Shown here one piece after another: positions 45,801-57,319 of a stretch of 64,000 nucleotides of DNA. Position 1 is the stretch's first letter; every line of letters begins with the position of its first letter. The position numbers and the translations under genes are program-made. The DNA is taken from contig NC_134013.1 of assembly GCF_040712315.1 (NCBI RefSeq), forward strand, positions 7,909,001-7,973,000, in the 5' to 3' direction. Below the pieces are notes generated by a model. It was not told the DNA's origin, ran no database searches, and was given only the letters and a program-made list of their open reading frames with translations. Origin of the DNA: Castanea sativa. Taxonomy: Eukaryota > Streptophyta > Magnoliopsida > Fagales > Fagaceae.

Positions 45801-48233
45801 ATCGACACTTAGCAATTAAATATATACAAACTTCTAGGAGGTGGAAAACCAAAGCAATATTCAGCTCTAATATAGGTAACTCTTGACAATCAAAATCCAG
45901 ATCTACTCCCAATTTACAATTACAAGGATACCACCTTTCAAGTCACTGTGAAACGCAATTTTTCCTTCCTTGTCAGGTTAAGTGTTCAGCCTATTGATCA
46001 ACACTGCACCATGCCAGTTTTGACCCTTGCACCCCTTCTCACCTCTCTCTACCCGACTGGACAACACATCGTGTCAGCAACTTGTGTTTGGCTAAGCCAA
46101 TTTTCTATCTTATTTGGCTTGTCTGACTAGTTACAGCTCTTTAAAGCATATTTTTCTAAGAACAACTATAAACTTATTCCATAAGCTAAATGTAAGCTAA
46201 TAAAACTAAGCTATACCAGATGCACACTAAAACAGTATCCCTGACCAGAAATTTCCTTGGCTTAAGGCATTTGGTACATTCTTGTACATTCTTGTTTTAA
46301 GTTATCTAAATGCATTTGCCAATGAGCTCTAGCTCCACTGGCATCTCCTCCCCTTATAAGTCCTGGGTGGAGGGTGAGATCGTGGGTTTAAGACCTATTG
46401 GTGCATGTGTAACTTACCAATCAAAAAGAAGAAAGAAAACTAATCCAAATGTGAAGGCCAGGAAGCTGAGGTTGACATACCTGAGGCTGGCTTGTGGAAC
46501 TTTGTCCAATACTATTGTCGGCATTTGGAACAACTGAATGAGTAGTGTGAATGTGGTTTTCACTTGCAGTATTAGTGCTACCCAGTTTCAGCTGCTTTTC
46601 ATGGTTTTGGCTTTGCTTGCCATCACGGACGACTCTGCACAGCGAGTTGGTTTCCTGCAGATTATTTCACCAAACCAGCAAATGTTTGGTGTTGATAGCA
46701 AAAAGAGAAGATATTATCCGAGGTAACAAGCATATAGTGCTAACAAATTCCATAGAATACCTTCACGTTGCTGACTTCAGAATGTCCTCTCTGTAATATA
46801 CTGTATACTTGCATCACCCTGTTTGTTATACGCTCATGAGGCACTTGACTATCATAGAATTCAAGAGTAGTTCTCAAGCCAGTGGCCGTAGAGTCCAAGA
46901 CAATTTTATAGGCCTCCCCTTTGATACTCCATTTTCCATGTTCATTAACTCTGTCCACCTCAGAGTTAATTAAGAACCACATGTCTGCATATACCAAATT
47001 ACTAGAGATTACTCTTAAAATAGTGCAAAACATTAAATCAAAACCCAGGAATATATTAATAAGAGCAATTTTTATTCAAAGATTGAACACTAATTGAGCA
47101 TATGCAGAAGGAAAAAAAAAAAAAAAAAAAAAAAACTGAACTTTTTTCTTACAATAAACATGTTCTCTGTAAGTATATCCAAACACTCTTCTTGTCTAAT
47201 AAGTAAATGCTTACTAACAGGTATGGCATAAAAGATTTCAAAAATGCAAAAGAAAAACACCAAATGTTGTGGATGAGTTAATTTCTTCAAATTTGAGCAG
47301 ACACATTCACAACATTTAACTTCAAAAGCCTATGATGGTGTTTTACTTATGTATTTTAGAAATCTTTTACCACTTGAAACCATAGATATGCAATACCAGC
47401 ATTTATAAAGAGCTTTTGCCGGCCACTGAATCTAGGACCTAATAACAAGAGTCAGCAACCATAATGGTGAAAGGAATAAACCCAAGACTGTAATTTTTGC
47501 AGTTAACTGATAGAACTTTGGAAGTGGAGACGTAAATAGTGAACAATCTAAATTGATACCAGAAGCACAAGTGCACAACCAAAACTATTTTGGAATATAT
47601 ATATTCAGAGGGGGATTACATTTCATTAAAAACAAAAATAATAATAATCAGACTATTATTGAATAAAATTCTCTTTACGAAAATTTCTTTATTTTCTTGG
47701 TGATAATTCCAAGCAACCCTTAGCTGGTGAAGCCTAAGGTTCTTTGGCTGCTCTAGGTGGTGAGTCGGTGAAGCCTAGATTGTCCTGTGTCAGAATCACA
47801 TATAATATTTGTGTACAGTTCTTCTAGTTGCTGATACCTCAATCCCTTTAAATTTTACCAATCACTAAAATCAGAGTTCAAATAGGTACTAAAAGCGAGT
47901 GATATTTTGGGAAAAGAAGAGAAAAAGGGGGGGGGGGGGTTTGAAGATTCCAAAATATATAAACTACCAAGATTTCTACACTATCAACATATTATAAATT
48001 GAAAGAACATGAGACTTACCAGGGGGCAGATTTTCAGGGTCATAACGTAAAAAATCAACATTTCTCAGCAAATTGCTGGGGAGGTCAAGATCTCCCTTGT
48101 TGATTTTGCACAAACACTTAATGATCTCAACAGTAAGATTTGATTCAATATCACTGGGAACTGCTGGAGGACACATTGTCAGACAATTCAAAAGGAAGGG
48201 AAACAAATCTGCGACCTGAATCTGTCCCTGCAT
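42831..48233 (-). CDS. Divergent NAC-domain transcription factor
   Basis: Five exons on the minus strand, all GT-AG with matching phases: 48233-48020, 46984-46761, 46654-46481, 44632-44335 and 43096-42831, giving 391 residues. The N-terminal half follows the NAC subdomain order in degenerate form: CPPAVPSDIESNLTVEIIKC (for LPPGFRFHPTDEELV), NLLRNVDFLRYDPENLPPD (for the D.Y...PWDLP block), GKWSIKGEAYKIV at 88-100 (for GYWKATGKD), and TTLEFYDSQVPHERITNRVM at 110-129 (for KTLVFY.G..P.G.RT.WVMHEY). The C-terminal half is acidic and serine-rich with DYLELLQEL, then ends in KKKKCWKYLLCFMSF at 377-391. NAC proteins are plant DNA-binding regulators; the weak key residues leave DNA binding in doubt. 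Met1 overlaps an acceptor-like ATGCAG, so the start may instead be Met20 at 48176, which fits NAC starts better. Confidence 0.85.
43715..44130. repeat. Tandem duplication in the last NAC intron (~210 bp)
   Basis: The block CTGTAGCATGATACT.TATTATGAATTC.AAATAAATTTCTTAAATCAAAT (written here as its parts) through CACTGAAATCAA and ATAAATCTTTAAGC.ATGTGGC occurs at 43717-43890 and again at 43928-44125. It is noncoding and specific to this copy of the NAC gene. Confidence 0.7.
44770..45420. repeat. Intron-internal tandem duplication, first unit
   Basis: The unit AAATTCTTCTA.ATGA through GGAAAACC.AAAGCAATATTCAGC, GTGTTCAGCCTATTGAT and CAACTTGTGTTTGGCTAA to a SINE-like end recurs at 45685-46438 in the same direction. 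Both units lie in the intron between the third and fourth NAC exons. Confidence 0.8.
45281..45395 (+). mobile_element. tRNA-derived SINE, intronic copy 1
   Basis: A-box TAGCTCAACTGG at 45290-45301 and B-box-like GGGTTCAATACC about 42 bases on are correctly ordered, and an A-rich end follows. The second copy at 46321 came from duplication of the whole unit, not from a new insertion. Confidence 0.65.
45685..46438. repeat. Intron-internal tandem duplication, second unit
   Basis: Counterpart of 44770-45420. It has an extra stretch of about 120 bp (around 46130-46240) that the first unit lacks. Divergence is moderate, so the duplication is not recent. Confidence 0.8.
46321..46438 (+). mobile_element. 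tRNA-derived SINE, intronic copy 2
   Basis: Same arrangement as 45281-45395, with a more damaged A-box (TAGCTCCACTGG) and B-box (GGGTTTAAGACC). Confidence 0.6.
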
Positions 48234-49229
48234 AGATTGTAAAACAAAGGTTTATCAAGCTGCCGAAGACAATAAATAATTAGATGAGGTAGTCATATGT
48301 TGCCAATTCAGAAAAAAGAAGAAAAATGAAGAGAATTATTGTAGAATTAAATGATATGTTAGTTTCAGTATGCAAGTAAACCTCAACTTCATGAAAGACA
48401 ATCATGCTGCATCATCGGACATGGTCCTTTTGGGACCAATATCAAATGAAACACTAAAACACAAAGAATAACAACAAACAAGAACCAAATTACAGTATCC
48501 TCAAGTTCAAATTTTTAGCCACCCAGACCAGTATCAACTACTAGTAAGACTGTATGAGCACCCCAATTGCAAAGTTCAACGCTTGGGACAAGATTTACAT
48601 CCAAACATAATAGACAAACATGAATTAACTAAAAAAGCTAATCTAATCTCAATTAAAAAGTATATACAAAATCTAAAAAGGTAGTTTGGCATTCAAACAA
48701 TCCCACAAAGTTCACTAACAAATGGTCTAAAACAAGAAATCAATAACCAATATGATTTTGCACAATATTGTGCTTGACCCAACCAAAATTCAGAACAAAA
48801 ATTCTTACCCACAAAAACTCTAAGCAAAAAACAGATAAATTCATCAAATTCAAACATCGATTACTCTCAAACTAACTCTAACCAAAATAACAGAGTTTAT
48901 TCCAAAATTAAATTTCCAAAATTTATCAAAATACCAGTTTGATTCATAAGGGTTTTCTCTTAAAAATAAAAAATAAAAAATCTAAAACTTCTGGGTTTCC
49001 TAAACTTTTCGATAAAAAGTAAATATATATATTTTTTTAAATTCAAAAACTTTCCTACGCTTTTCTTTTTCCTTTTCTTTCACTTTCTCGTTAAACAAAC
49101 AAAAAATACCCAAAAAGGAAAAAGGCCATGAATCAAGAATAAAGGAATTGAAGATCTAAAAGGGAAATCAAGGACAATTAATGAAATTAAAAGATAAAAC
49201 CAATCATAAAATTAATGAGAAATCAAACC

Positions 49230-49360
49230 TCAGAGAGAAAAAACAACTTCTAAGAGGGATTGGTCACAGAGAGAGAGACAGAGAGAGAGAGAGTGAACAC
49301 TGATCCAATAATCGCCGAAGCAAGAAATGGATGCAAGTAAGGCGATTGTATTTTATAGGC
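49230..49360 (-). promoter_or_regulatory. NAC gene core promoter and 5' leader
   Basis: On the minus strand a TATA box, TATAAAAT, lies at 49357-49350, placing the start of transcription near 49320. A GA-rich leader (about 49260-49300) follows. A plausible leader-exon donor, CTGAG followed by GTTTGA, is near 49228, so the 5' leader appears to be spliced across about 1 kb to the coding exon at 48233. Confidence 0.6.
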
Positions 49361-50455
49361 AAAGCTCCACTCTAGTGACATTGACTTGAGATTGACCATA
49401 ATTAAAAGCAGAGATTAAGTGAATTAAGGTAATTAAAACTAGCCGCCGCAATTATAAAATTTAATTGCCACCAGTAATTTTGATTACGTGGATATTCATT
49501 TTGTGATTGGATAATTTTTAGATTGTGATATTTTGCTAAATTTTTGTGGACCCCAGCATAAAGTTTTACGCGGCAAACTCCTTGCTGTGCACGCAATCCC
49601 ATTTTATTAACGGAAAATTAACTTGTTTTGTGCATGGGAAAATACGTGTGGTGACGTGTCAAATTGTGGTTGGTCTTTTTCAATATTCTAGTGACAGGTC
49701 TGTCTGTTTAACATAGCCTATACGTGTTCAGACATCGAAATGTGGCAATGATTTTGTTGCAATTTAACAGTTACAACTAGTTCGGAGATTCGATGGCTGA
49801 CAAAGTAATCACGGCGCCTCAACATGGTACAAGTCATGTGATAGATTAATGCATGCATGACACATTAGATTGGACATAATAAGTGGCCAAATATTTGGAA
49901 AACATGAAATAACATGTCACTCATGATATGTACTATGTAGCAATTGAAAATATTTGAATAGTTTTTTGCATTGGCTTTGACATACGTAACCTAAGCATGG
50001 ACCAAAAAAATTATTATGATTTAAGCATACCCTCATTGTTAGAGGAAAAAGTGCCTGAAGAATATATTTAATACAATAAAAGTTAATTCATACGCCGACT
50101 TTGCATTTTCAACTGACGATTTCAAATGTTTTTTATGCGTGTTTGCAAGTTGGTATGTGTAAACTTTAGTATAATTAATGATTATATTTAATTAAAGAAT
50201 TTAATGTAATACGTCTAAAATAATGAATTCTATATCTAGGTTTTATCTTATTTAAAAACCAAAGACAAATATAAAAAGAGACATGGTTGTGTGTGACATT
50301 TTTGTTTTTTTGAGTGAGCTGTATATGTTTATCACCGATTTATATGAAACAAAATTATAGGAGGAGAAGTAACTAATCATAAGACTTACTTAAAAGTCCA
50401 TTTTTTACTAACTTGTAACTATGTGTGTGTGTATATGTATATGACTTTGAAAAAC
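49361..50455. other. Upstream region of the NAC gene
   Basis: No gene recognised. Several blocks here (TGACGTGTCA.ATT.TGGTTG near 49650, AACATGTCACTCA near 49912, AAAATATTTGAATAGTTT near 49947) recur in the same order at 52310-52760, so this is one copy of a duplicated promoter. Confidence 0.6.
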
Positions 50456-50459
50456 TCTA

Positions 50460-52930
50460 TATAGATGCGCATCTTGAAAAAGAAAGGGTTGTAAAACTGG
50501 CAAAGAAGATCTAAAAATCATGTCAGTTTCAGTACATGCATGTAATCCTCAACTTCATAAAGACAAACACGTGGTATCCAGGAATATTCTTATTCTGCCT
50601 TTGGAATTTATATCAAATGAAAAGAAAATAACAATAATAAATAATAATAATAAAAAAGTCAAAAACCAAATGACAGTGTCCTCCAATATTTCAGAATAGG
50701 ATTCTATATAATAATTTATATAACTTAAAACTCAAGCTCCAAGTTTTAATCACCCAGAGCATTATTAGCTACCAACTAACAGCATGATCTATGCTTTGGG
50801 AGACCATTTCATTCATACGTAATAGGCAAAGACATGTTGATGATAAGATAAGGGCATGCATGTTGTCATTCAAGTTTTCCCACAAAGGTCACAACACATG
50901 GTCTAAGAAAATAAATCAATAAATAATATGAATAATTAATGCTTGAAAAAGAAACATAATTAATGTTCAGAAAATAATCACTGTCTTAACTAGATGTCCC
51001 TGTGACTCGAATATGAACACTAATTGCTCAATAAATATTGTGCTTGAATCAATTAATGTTCAATTATTCAAGTATTGGTTTTCATGAAAATTAATTCTAA
51101 TAATTAAACAATATCTGAGTTGAATATTATAATCAATTATAGAGTTTGGTTCTTAAGTGGGAGACAAAAAAAAAAGAGGTATTGACTAAAATTAAGATTT
51201 CAAAATCTTTCACTGTTATGGATCCAAAAGAGTTGTGCTTTTCTTTTCCATGATGTTAAATAGACCCAGCAAAAAGAAGTCATATTCTTATTTTTTTTCA
51301 CACCCCAAAAAGTAAAAAGCAACGAATCAAGAATAACGAAATCGTAGCTCGATTTTTTTTATATCGAGAAGTTAATGAAAGATCAGGATGTAAGATCGTA
51401 AAACTAACCAAAATTAGTGCCCAGGTTAGTGAAATCTAACCTTAGAGATGGCTAGAGATCAGAGAATTGCTGAGAGAGTAATCATGACTTATATTCCTTA
51501 ATGAACAAGCAAAAACAGAGGGGAGGGTTTGGCATATATTTATAATTGATACTTAACAATGGTTAACTTTTGACCCGGCACACAATCAAAATTGAACTGT
51601 ATACGTACTCCCTTAGCAATTAGCCAGTCAGTGTCAATGTGTTATTAGCCACCCTCTATAAGGCCATGGCGCAAAATTGGAGGGCACTTATGTGGTGCTG
51701 TGGCTACTCTTAACCATGATTAACTTTTAACACAGTACACAATTAAAACTTATATATATTATATATAAGTAACTATATATATTATATATAATATATAGTT
51801 GAAAATTTGATACTTAATGGTTAATACTACTATTAAAAGTGGCTAAATATGGTACCTAATACTAGTTAGTAGTGGTGTGGCCGCGTGGGTGACTCTTAAC
51901 CATGGTTAATTTTAACACAGCACACAATTAAAACTTATATATATATTATATATAAGTAACTATATATATTATTCATAATGTATAGTTGAAAATTTGTTAC
52001 TTAATACTACTATTAAAAGTGGTTAAATTTGATACTTAATACCAGTTAGTTAGTAGTGGTGTGGCCGTGTGGGTGACTCTTAACCATGGTTAATTTTTAA
52101 CCCGGCACACAGTTAAAGTTGGGACTGACACTTGGCCACCCAGTCACCCACACTAAGACACTTGATTACGTGGTCTTTCAGCATTCGCTGAGCTCATGCA
52201 TTCTTTGTTAAAAAAAATTTCTCAAAAAAAAGTATATTAATTTATTATCTTGGAGTCTTTGACCCACTTTCCAATCGAATCGCGCATGGGAGATTATGGA
52301 ACCTTCTAGATGATGACGTGTCACATTATGGTTGATTTTTGCCGATATTCTATAATAGGGTTCACATGAGTTTAGTTTATTTATTCTTTCTTTTTTCCCC
52401 TTAATACTCTTATTGGACAAAGTGAATTTCCTATTAAGTTTCCCTTTAAAAAAAAATCACATTTCTCTCTCCCACTATCTAATATTAAAAAAAACAAAAA
52501 CAAAATTGTCCATTTATGATATATATTCCACAAGATTGACGTACGGCCAAATGATTTGATACGCTAAGCTCATACGTCTAAACCTCGTAGGCATAGTTGT
52601 TTTTTTTCTACCCACACATTGGATAAATGCATGACAACTTGGCTCTTGGGTACATCACATTTCACAAGATTTTAGAAATCAATCATGTCACTCACTACAT
52701 ATAGCATATTGAAATATTTGGATAGTTTATATTGTTTTAGCCATATGTGACCTAACATAACCTTTTAAGCTTGGACAAAAATGATCATGATCATGACATG
52801 ACCTCAATGTTAAAAGTTAAACATCGGATTGAAGTTCATTGTTTCTCAATGTATTTATTCACAACACTCAAAGTTCGAAGTGACTTTTATAACCATAAAA
52901 GGAGATGTATCATATATGTATGTGATTTGA
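50460..52930 (-). pseudogene. Decayed copy of the NAC promoter and 5' region
   Basis: Parts of 48340-50000 recur here in the same order and strand: GTTTCAGTA.ATGCA with CCTCAACTTCAT.AAAGACAA (50525), the leader with AAATCTAACCT.AGAGA (51430), a TATA-like TATAAATATA (51541-51533, minus), and TGACGTGTCACATT (52314). No coding exon follows. It is the stranded 5' end of a second NAC gene copy. Confidence 0.65.
51700..52110. repeat. Tandem repeat of ~185 bp, about 2.2 units
   Basis: Units start with ACTCTTAACCATG at 51706, 51892 and 52076. Each has ACACAGCACACAATTAAAAC, a palindromic TATATATTATATATAAG stretch and a TAGTAGTGGTGTGGCCG block. The array lies within the stranded NAC 5' copy. Confidence 0.85.
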
Positions 52931-52939
52931 CCACATTTT

Positions 52940-54630
52940 TGTTGTCGATTTTATAAGAAAGAAAGATATGGAAGTTATATAAGTCAAGAAGCTTGCAGAT
53001 TTAGTTACTGAGATATGAAAGAAAAGACTTACTTTTCTTAATTAAAAAAAAAAAGAATACTTAATTAGTTAAGGAAGTAAGAATATTGGGTTGATGAAAA
53101 ATACTAATGATGTAACATATTTTATTATATATGACTTTACAATACAAAGTGACATGGTAATGATCGTGATAATAGATGGATTTCAAATATTATAAGTTAT
53201 GTTATGGTAATAACTGTGATGAATGGATTTCAATTATTATAAATTATGTTATGGTAATGACTACAATAGATGAATTTCAAATATGATAAGTTATGTCATT
53301 TCTTCTATCTTTGTCCTTCTCTTAGCCAAGGCATAAATTCATTAACTTTGTTTTATGCATTGTAGAAGGTAGATTTCAAGTTCAACTCACCATAATTATG
53401 CAAAACTTGATTCCTAAGATGCCAAATAGTCTCTTATTTATTTTTATTTTTATTATTTGCTAAATAAAAAAAGGGAACTCACAATCACGATCGTGGTCAT
53501 TAGTTTCAATCCACTTAACCTTGTCATATATGGTGTAGAACTATGTGCACTATAGCAAAAGTTGTCAGAACTTAAACTCACATAATACTCTTCATACCAA
53601 CACCTCAACAAGTGGATAAATACTAAATAGACTCTATACTAAATAGACTCTATGCTAATCAGGGATAAATACTAAATAGACTCTATGATAAATATTAAAT
53701 AGTATGTATATACTTAAAATTTTATATAATAAGTCTAAAAAAAATTACATTTGTCTCCCTCAATAAAATTATATTAGACCCCTCGAATTCAAATTCTATT
53801 CCGTCCATGATGCTAATTATTAATTGTTCTGCAAATGTCAACACCATGACATTTTTTCAGGTGGAAAGAATGCAGTACTATTATTATGGTACTTCGCAAG
53901 CAAGCAAAAGCAACCAATATTATTCCTACAAGTCTATCCATAAACGTTGCCCTTATATCTACCACAAATTGATCTCCAATCCCTATTTGGCTAGTTATAA
54001 ATTTTTTTTTTTTTTTTGAAAAAGAAGTTATAATTAATTAAAGAATATTGTTAAGCAATTAAAAGTAAAAATAAAAAATAAAAATAAAAAAAAGAAGAAG
54101 AAGAAGAAAGTAGTGATGCACTTTGAATGTTATTGGAGACGTGTGGAACAAGTACTTTGAATTGTGGTCAAATTAGTGGACCCCACCAACTAAGGGTCTT
54201 ATATTTTATATTGTTATGATTGGTTAAAAAAAAAGTTAATTAAAAATTTGTAATAAGCTCCAACCGTTGCATATAATCGTGCTTTATTATGAATAGATAG
54301 ATATAAAAACAATTGAATTTCAAAGCAATTGGGACCGTAGAATTAGAGGTGGACCTTACTTTGTCAAATGTGTACTGACACAAGGAGGTATATTATGTAG
54401 TGCTTATCCGGATGGTACTTCTAGAATGGACTAATTTTATTAGTTTTTCATTGAAAAAAAAAAGAAAAAAGAAAGAAAGAGTGGAATAATGAGAATATGC
54501 CTCGACAGTCGACACTGCCTTGCCAAATTTTTGAACTTGAAAGTAAGAAAGTTGCTCTCTGGGATATTGGGTTACACATAAACGATTTTATGGCGGGTCA
54601 GTGTCAAAAAAATTATCAACCAGATTATCT
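52940..54630. other. Intergenic stretch with small tandem repeats
   Basis: No gene recognised. A tandem repeat of about 48 bp is at 53154-53300 (three units of ATGGTAATGA...GATGGATTTCAAATATTATAA). A short CTAAATAGACTCTATG repeat is at 53621-53697, and A-rich runs lie near 54070-54105. Confidence 0.6.
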
Positions 54631-54634
54631 AAAT

Positions 54635-55560
54635 ACAATATAGTTTTTCATTCAAATAATTTTTCTAGCTAAAGAGAATTCCTATCAATAATATATTGAA
54701 ATATAATTTTCCAACCTATGAGTTAACATAATTTCTGTGCTTCTCATTTAGGAGAACATTTAGAAAAAGAAATGCATTAGAGGGAATGGTTAATTCTGAA
54801 TTTCTAGTCCCTAATCCCACTAATTTCATTGTAAGTTAAGGTTTATTTGAGATTTGTATTTTAAATTTGGAAAATTGAATAATTTCATCTTTTGTGTTTA
54901 AAAAAAAAATGATAGTAGTACTATAATGGTATTTGAGCTATTTTAATCTCATTGGAAAATATGCACAAGATTTATGCTTTATCATCATGTGTCTTTTGAA
55001 ACATGTCTAAATTGGGAAGATTAACCTCCGTTTGATAAGAGATTTTTAGTAATATTGTTTAAGTGTTGTGAAAATACGTATAAATAAAAAAGTATTGTGA
55101 AAATATATATTATGATAATGTTTAAACAATAAAAACTATTGTTTAAACAACGTTACCAAACTTTACCTAATGCTTCATCATTGACAATTACACTCTCACT
55201 TTTTAAAATTCGCACAAGATTATGCTTCATCCTGTTTGTGCTTATCCTCCAAAGTCCAAACCAACTCGTTCACTTAGGACCATTTGAGTATTTTCAATGA
55301 TAACCTGGTTTTATAACATCACATCAACTATAATATGCAGAGAAGAATATATCAGTGAGAACACACGTTATTCTTTGACAAATTACGAAAGTAAAGCAAT
55401 TAATTAGGCATGTGCTACACACTAAACACAGGTATGGCTCCATGTATTAGTTTATTATATCCGGTTGGCATATTATATTACAGCTTTATAAATATCATGA
55501 ATAGTGAAAGAAGGATCCTATTAAAATTTTAAACGTATAGTTCCTCAGAGCATTGGCATA
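54635..55560. repeat. Local duplication, copy A (empty SINE site)
   Basis: Matches 56215-57315 in the same orientation: TTCCTATCAATAATATATTG, AGGGAATGGTTA, ACTATAATGGTATTTGAGC and GCACAAGATTTATG in order. At 55303-55311 ATAACCTGG runs on directly into TTTTATAAC, the uninterrupted target of the SINE in copy B. Confidence 0.85.
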
Positions 55561-56010
55561 GCTCCATGTATATAGTTAGCCTAACCCAAATAATAACTCT
55601 CCATTCCAAAATTTTAACAAAAATAATAAAAATATTCACAATGATAATTATATTTTAGCAAAAAAAACTATTTTACCACCAAATAACAAAAAAATCATAT
55701 GTTATTTGCAACTACAGTAAACTGTTATAATACCAGTTTACTGTAACAAGTTATTGAAAATAAAATACAATATTTTATTAAGATTATATATCTTTCTTCA
55801 ATTAAAAAACTCAAATTCTCTCTTTCCTTATTATTTTAATGAGTTGTTTATAGTATTATTTTAAATGAAGTAATAAAAAAAATAAAACATTTTTTATTTG
55901 GTGTATTGTAAAGTGAGGTAGTAAAATAGATAAAATAGCTTTTTGAGGTACTAAAAGACAAAAACTAAAATTTTTAGCACCACCCATTGTAAATTCTAAC
56001 TTAAAAAAAA
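55555..56010. mobile_element. Possible MITE between the two duplication copies
   Basis: Begins GAGCATTGGCATAGCTCC, resembling the Harbinger-type ends elsewhere in the window. It contains an internal inverted pair ACTACAGTAAACTG / CAGTTTACTGTAAC (about 55711-55748). The right end was not fixed. Confidence 0.4.
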
Positions 56011-56612
56011 AAAAAAAAATCCTAGCTAGCCTAATATTAAAAAAAACATTTTTTTTGTTTTTGTTTTTGTTGGTAGATAATTGCATCTTAATGTATTTAG
56101 AAACAATAATTTTGTATATTTATAATTTTTTTAATAATATATGAATGTCTATTTGGATTTTTTTTTCTTTATACTTCGGCCCCTGTTAGCTTAAAATTTT
56201 GGGTCCATCCTTGTCTAATATAATATAGTTTTCATTCAAATAATTTTTCTACCTAAAGAGAATTCCTATCAATAATATATTGAAATATAGTTGTCCAACC
56301 TATGAGTTAACATAATTTCTATGCTTCTTATTTAGGAGAACATTTAGAAAACGAAATGCAATAGAGGGAATGGTTGGTTCTGAATTTCTAGTCCCTAATC
56401 CCACTAATTTCATTGTAAGTTAAGGTTTATTTGAGATTTGTATTTTAAATTTGGAAAATTGTATAATTTTCATCTTTTGTGTTAAAAAGAAATGATAGTA
56501 GTACTATAATGGTATTTGAGCTATTTTAATCTCATTGCAAAATATGCACAAGATTTATGATTCATCATCATGTGTTCTTTTGAAACATATCTAAATTAGG
56601 AAGATTAAAGGT

Positions 56613-56752
56613 CCATTTGGTAAGAGATTTATAATAACACTGTTTAAGTGTTGTGAAAATACGTGTGAATGAAAAAATGTTGTGAAAATACGTGTTGTAA
56701 TATTTGAATAATAAAAACTATTGTTTAAACAACGTTATTAAACATGACCTTA
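56613..56752. mobile_element. Short MITE shared by both duplication copies
   Basis: A segment with TCCATTTGGTAAGAG on the left and GTTATTAAACATGACC on the right, with internal GTGTTGTGAAAATACGTG and TTGTTTAAACAACG. The matching segment in copy A is about 55027-55170, so it was present before the duplication. Confidence 0.5.
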
Positions 56753-56890
56753 GGCTTCATCATTGACAATTACACTATCACGTTTCAAAATTTGCACAAG
56801 ATTTATGCTTCATCATGTTTGTGCTTATCCTCCAAAGTTCATACTGACTCGGTCACTTAGGACTATTTGAGTATTTTCAATGATAACCTG

Positions 56891-57060
56891 TTTTTTTTTT
56901 TTTAGAGAGAGTTTCAATCTATAGCGTCCGTTCCTGATGATAGCTTTTTATTATCAGACCAAGACACCAATCAGTTTTTGGTGTAGGCGGAGATTGAACT
57001 CCAGATCTCTTATTCAACTATCAGAAGAGATTTTACTAGTTAAACTAACTGGAACCCACA
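56891..57060 (-). mobile_element. tRNA-derived SINE with target duplication and preserved empty site
   Basis: On the minus strand it has an A-box-like TAGTTTAACTAGTAAAATC, a B-box GGAGTTCAATCTCC and an A-run tail (the T-run at 56891-56903 on the plus strand). ATAACCTG flanks it on the left (56883-56890) and again on the right (57060-57067). The other duplication copy has a single ATAACCTGG at 55303, so the insertion is proved by comparison within the window. Confidence 0.88.
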
Positions 57061-57319
57061 TAACCTGGTTTTATAACATCACATCAACTATAATGCAGAG
57101 AAGAAAATATCAATGTGAACACACATTATTCTTTGATAACTATTTACGAAAGTAAAGCAATTAATTAGGCATGTGCCGCACACTAAACATAGGCATAGCT
57201 CCATGTATATAGTTTATTATATCCGGCTGGCATACGATATTACAGCTTTACAAATATCAAGAATAGTGAAAAGAAGGAGCCTATTAAAATTTGAAATGTA
57301 TAGTTCCTCATAGCAGTCC

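Larger units (their letters stand above)
56215..57315. repeat. Local duplication, copy B (SINE-filled)
   Basis: Counterpart of 54635-55560, about 175 bp longer because of the SINE at 56891-57060. Confidence 0.85.
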
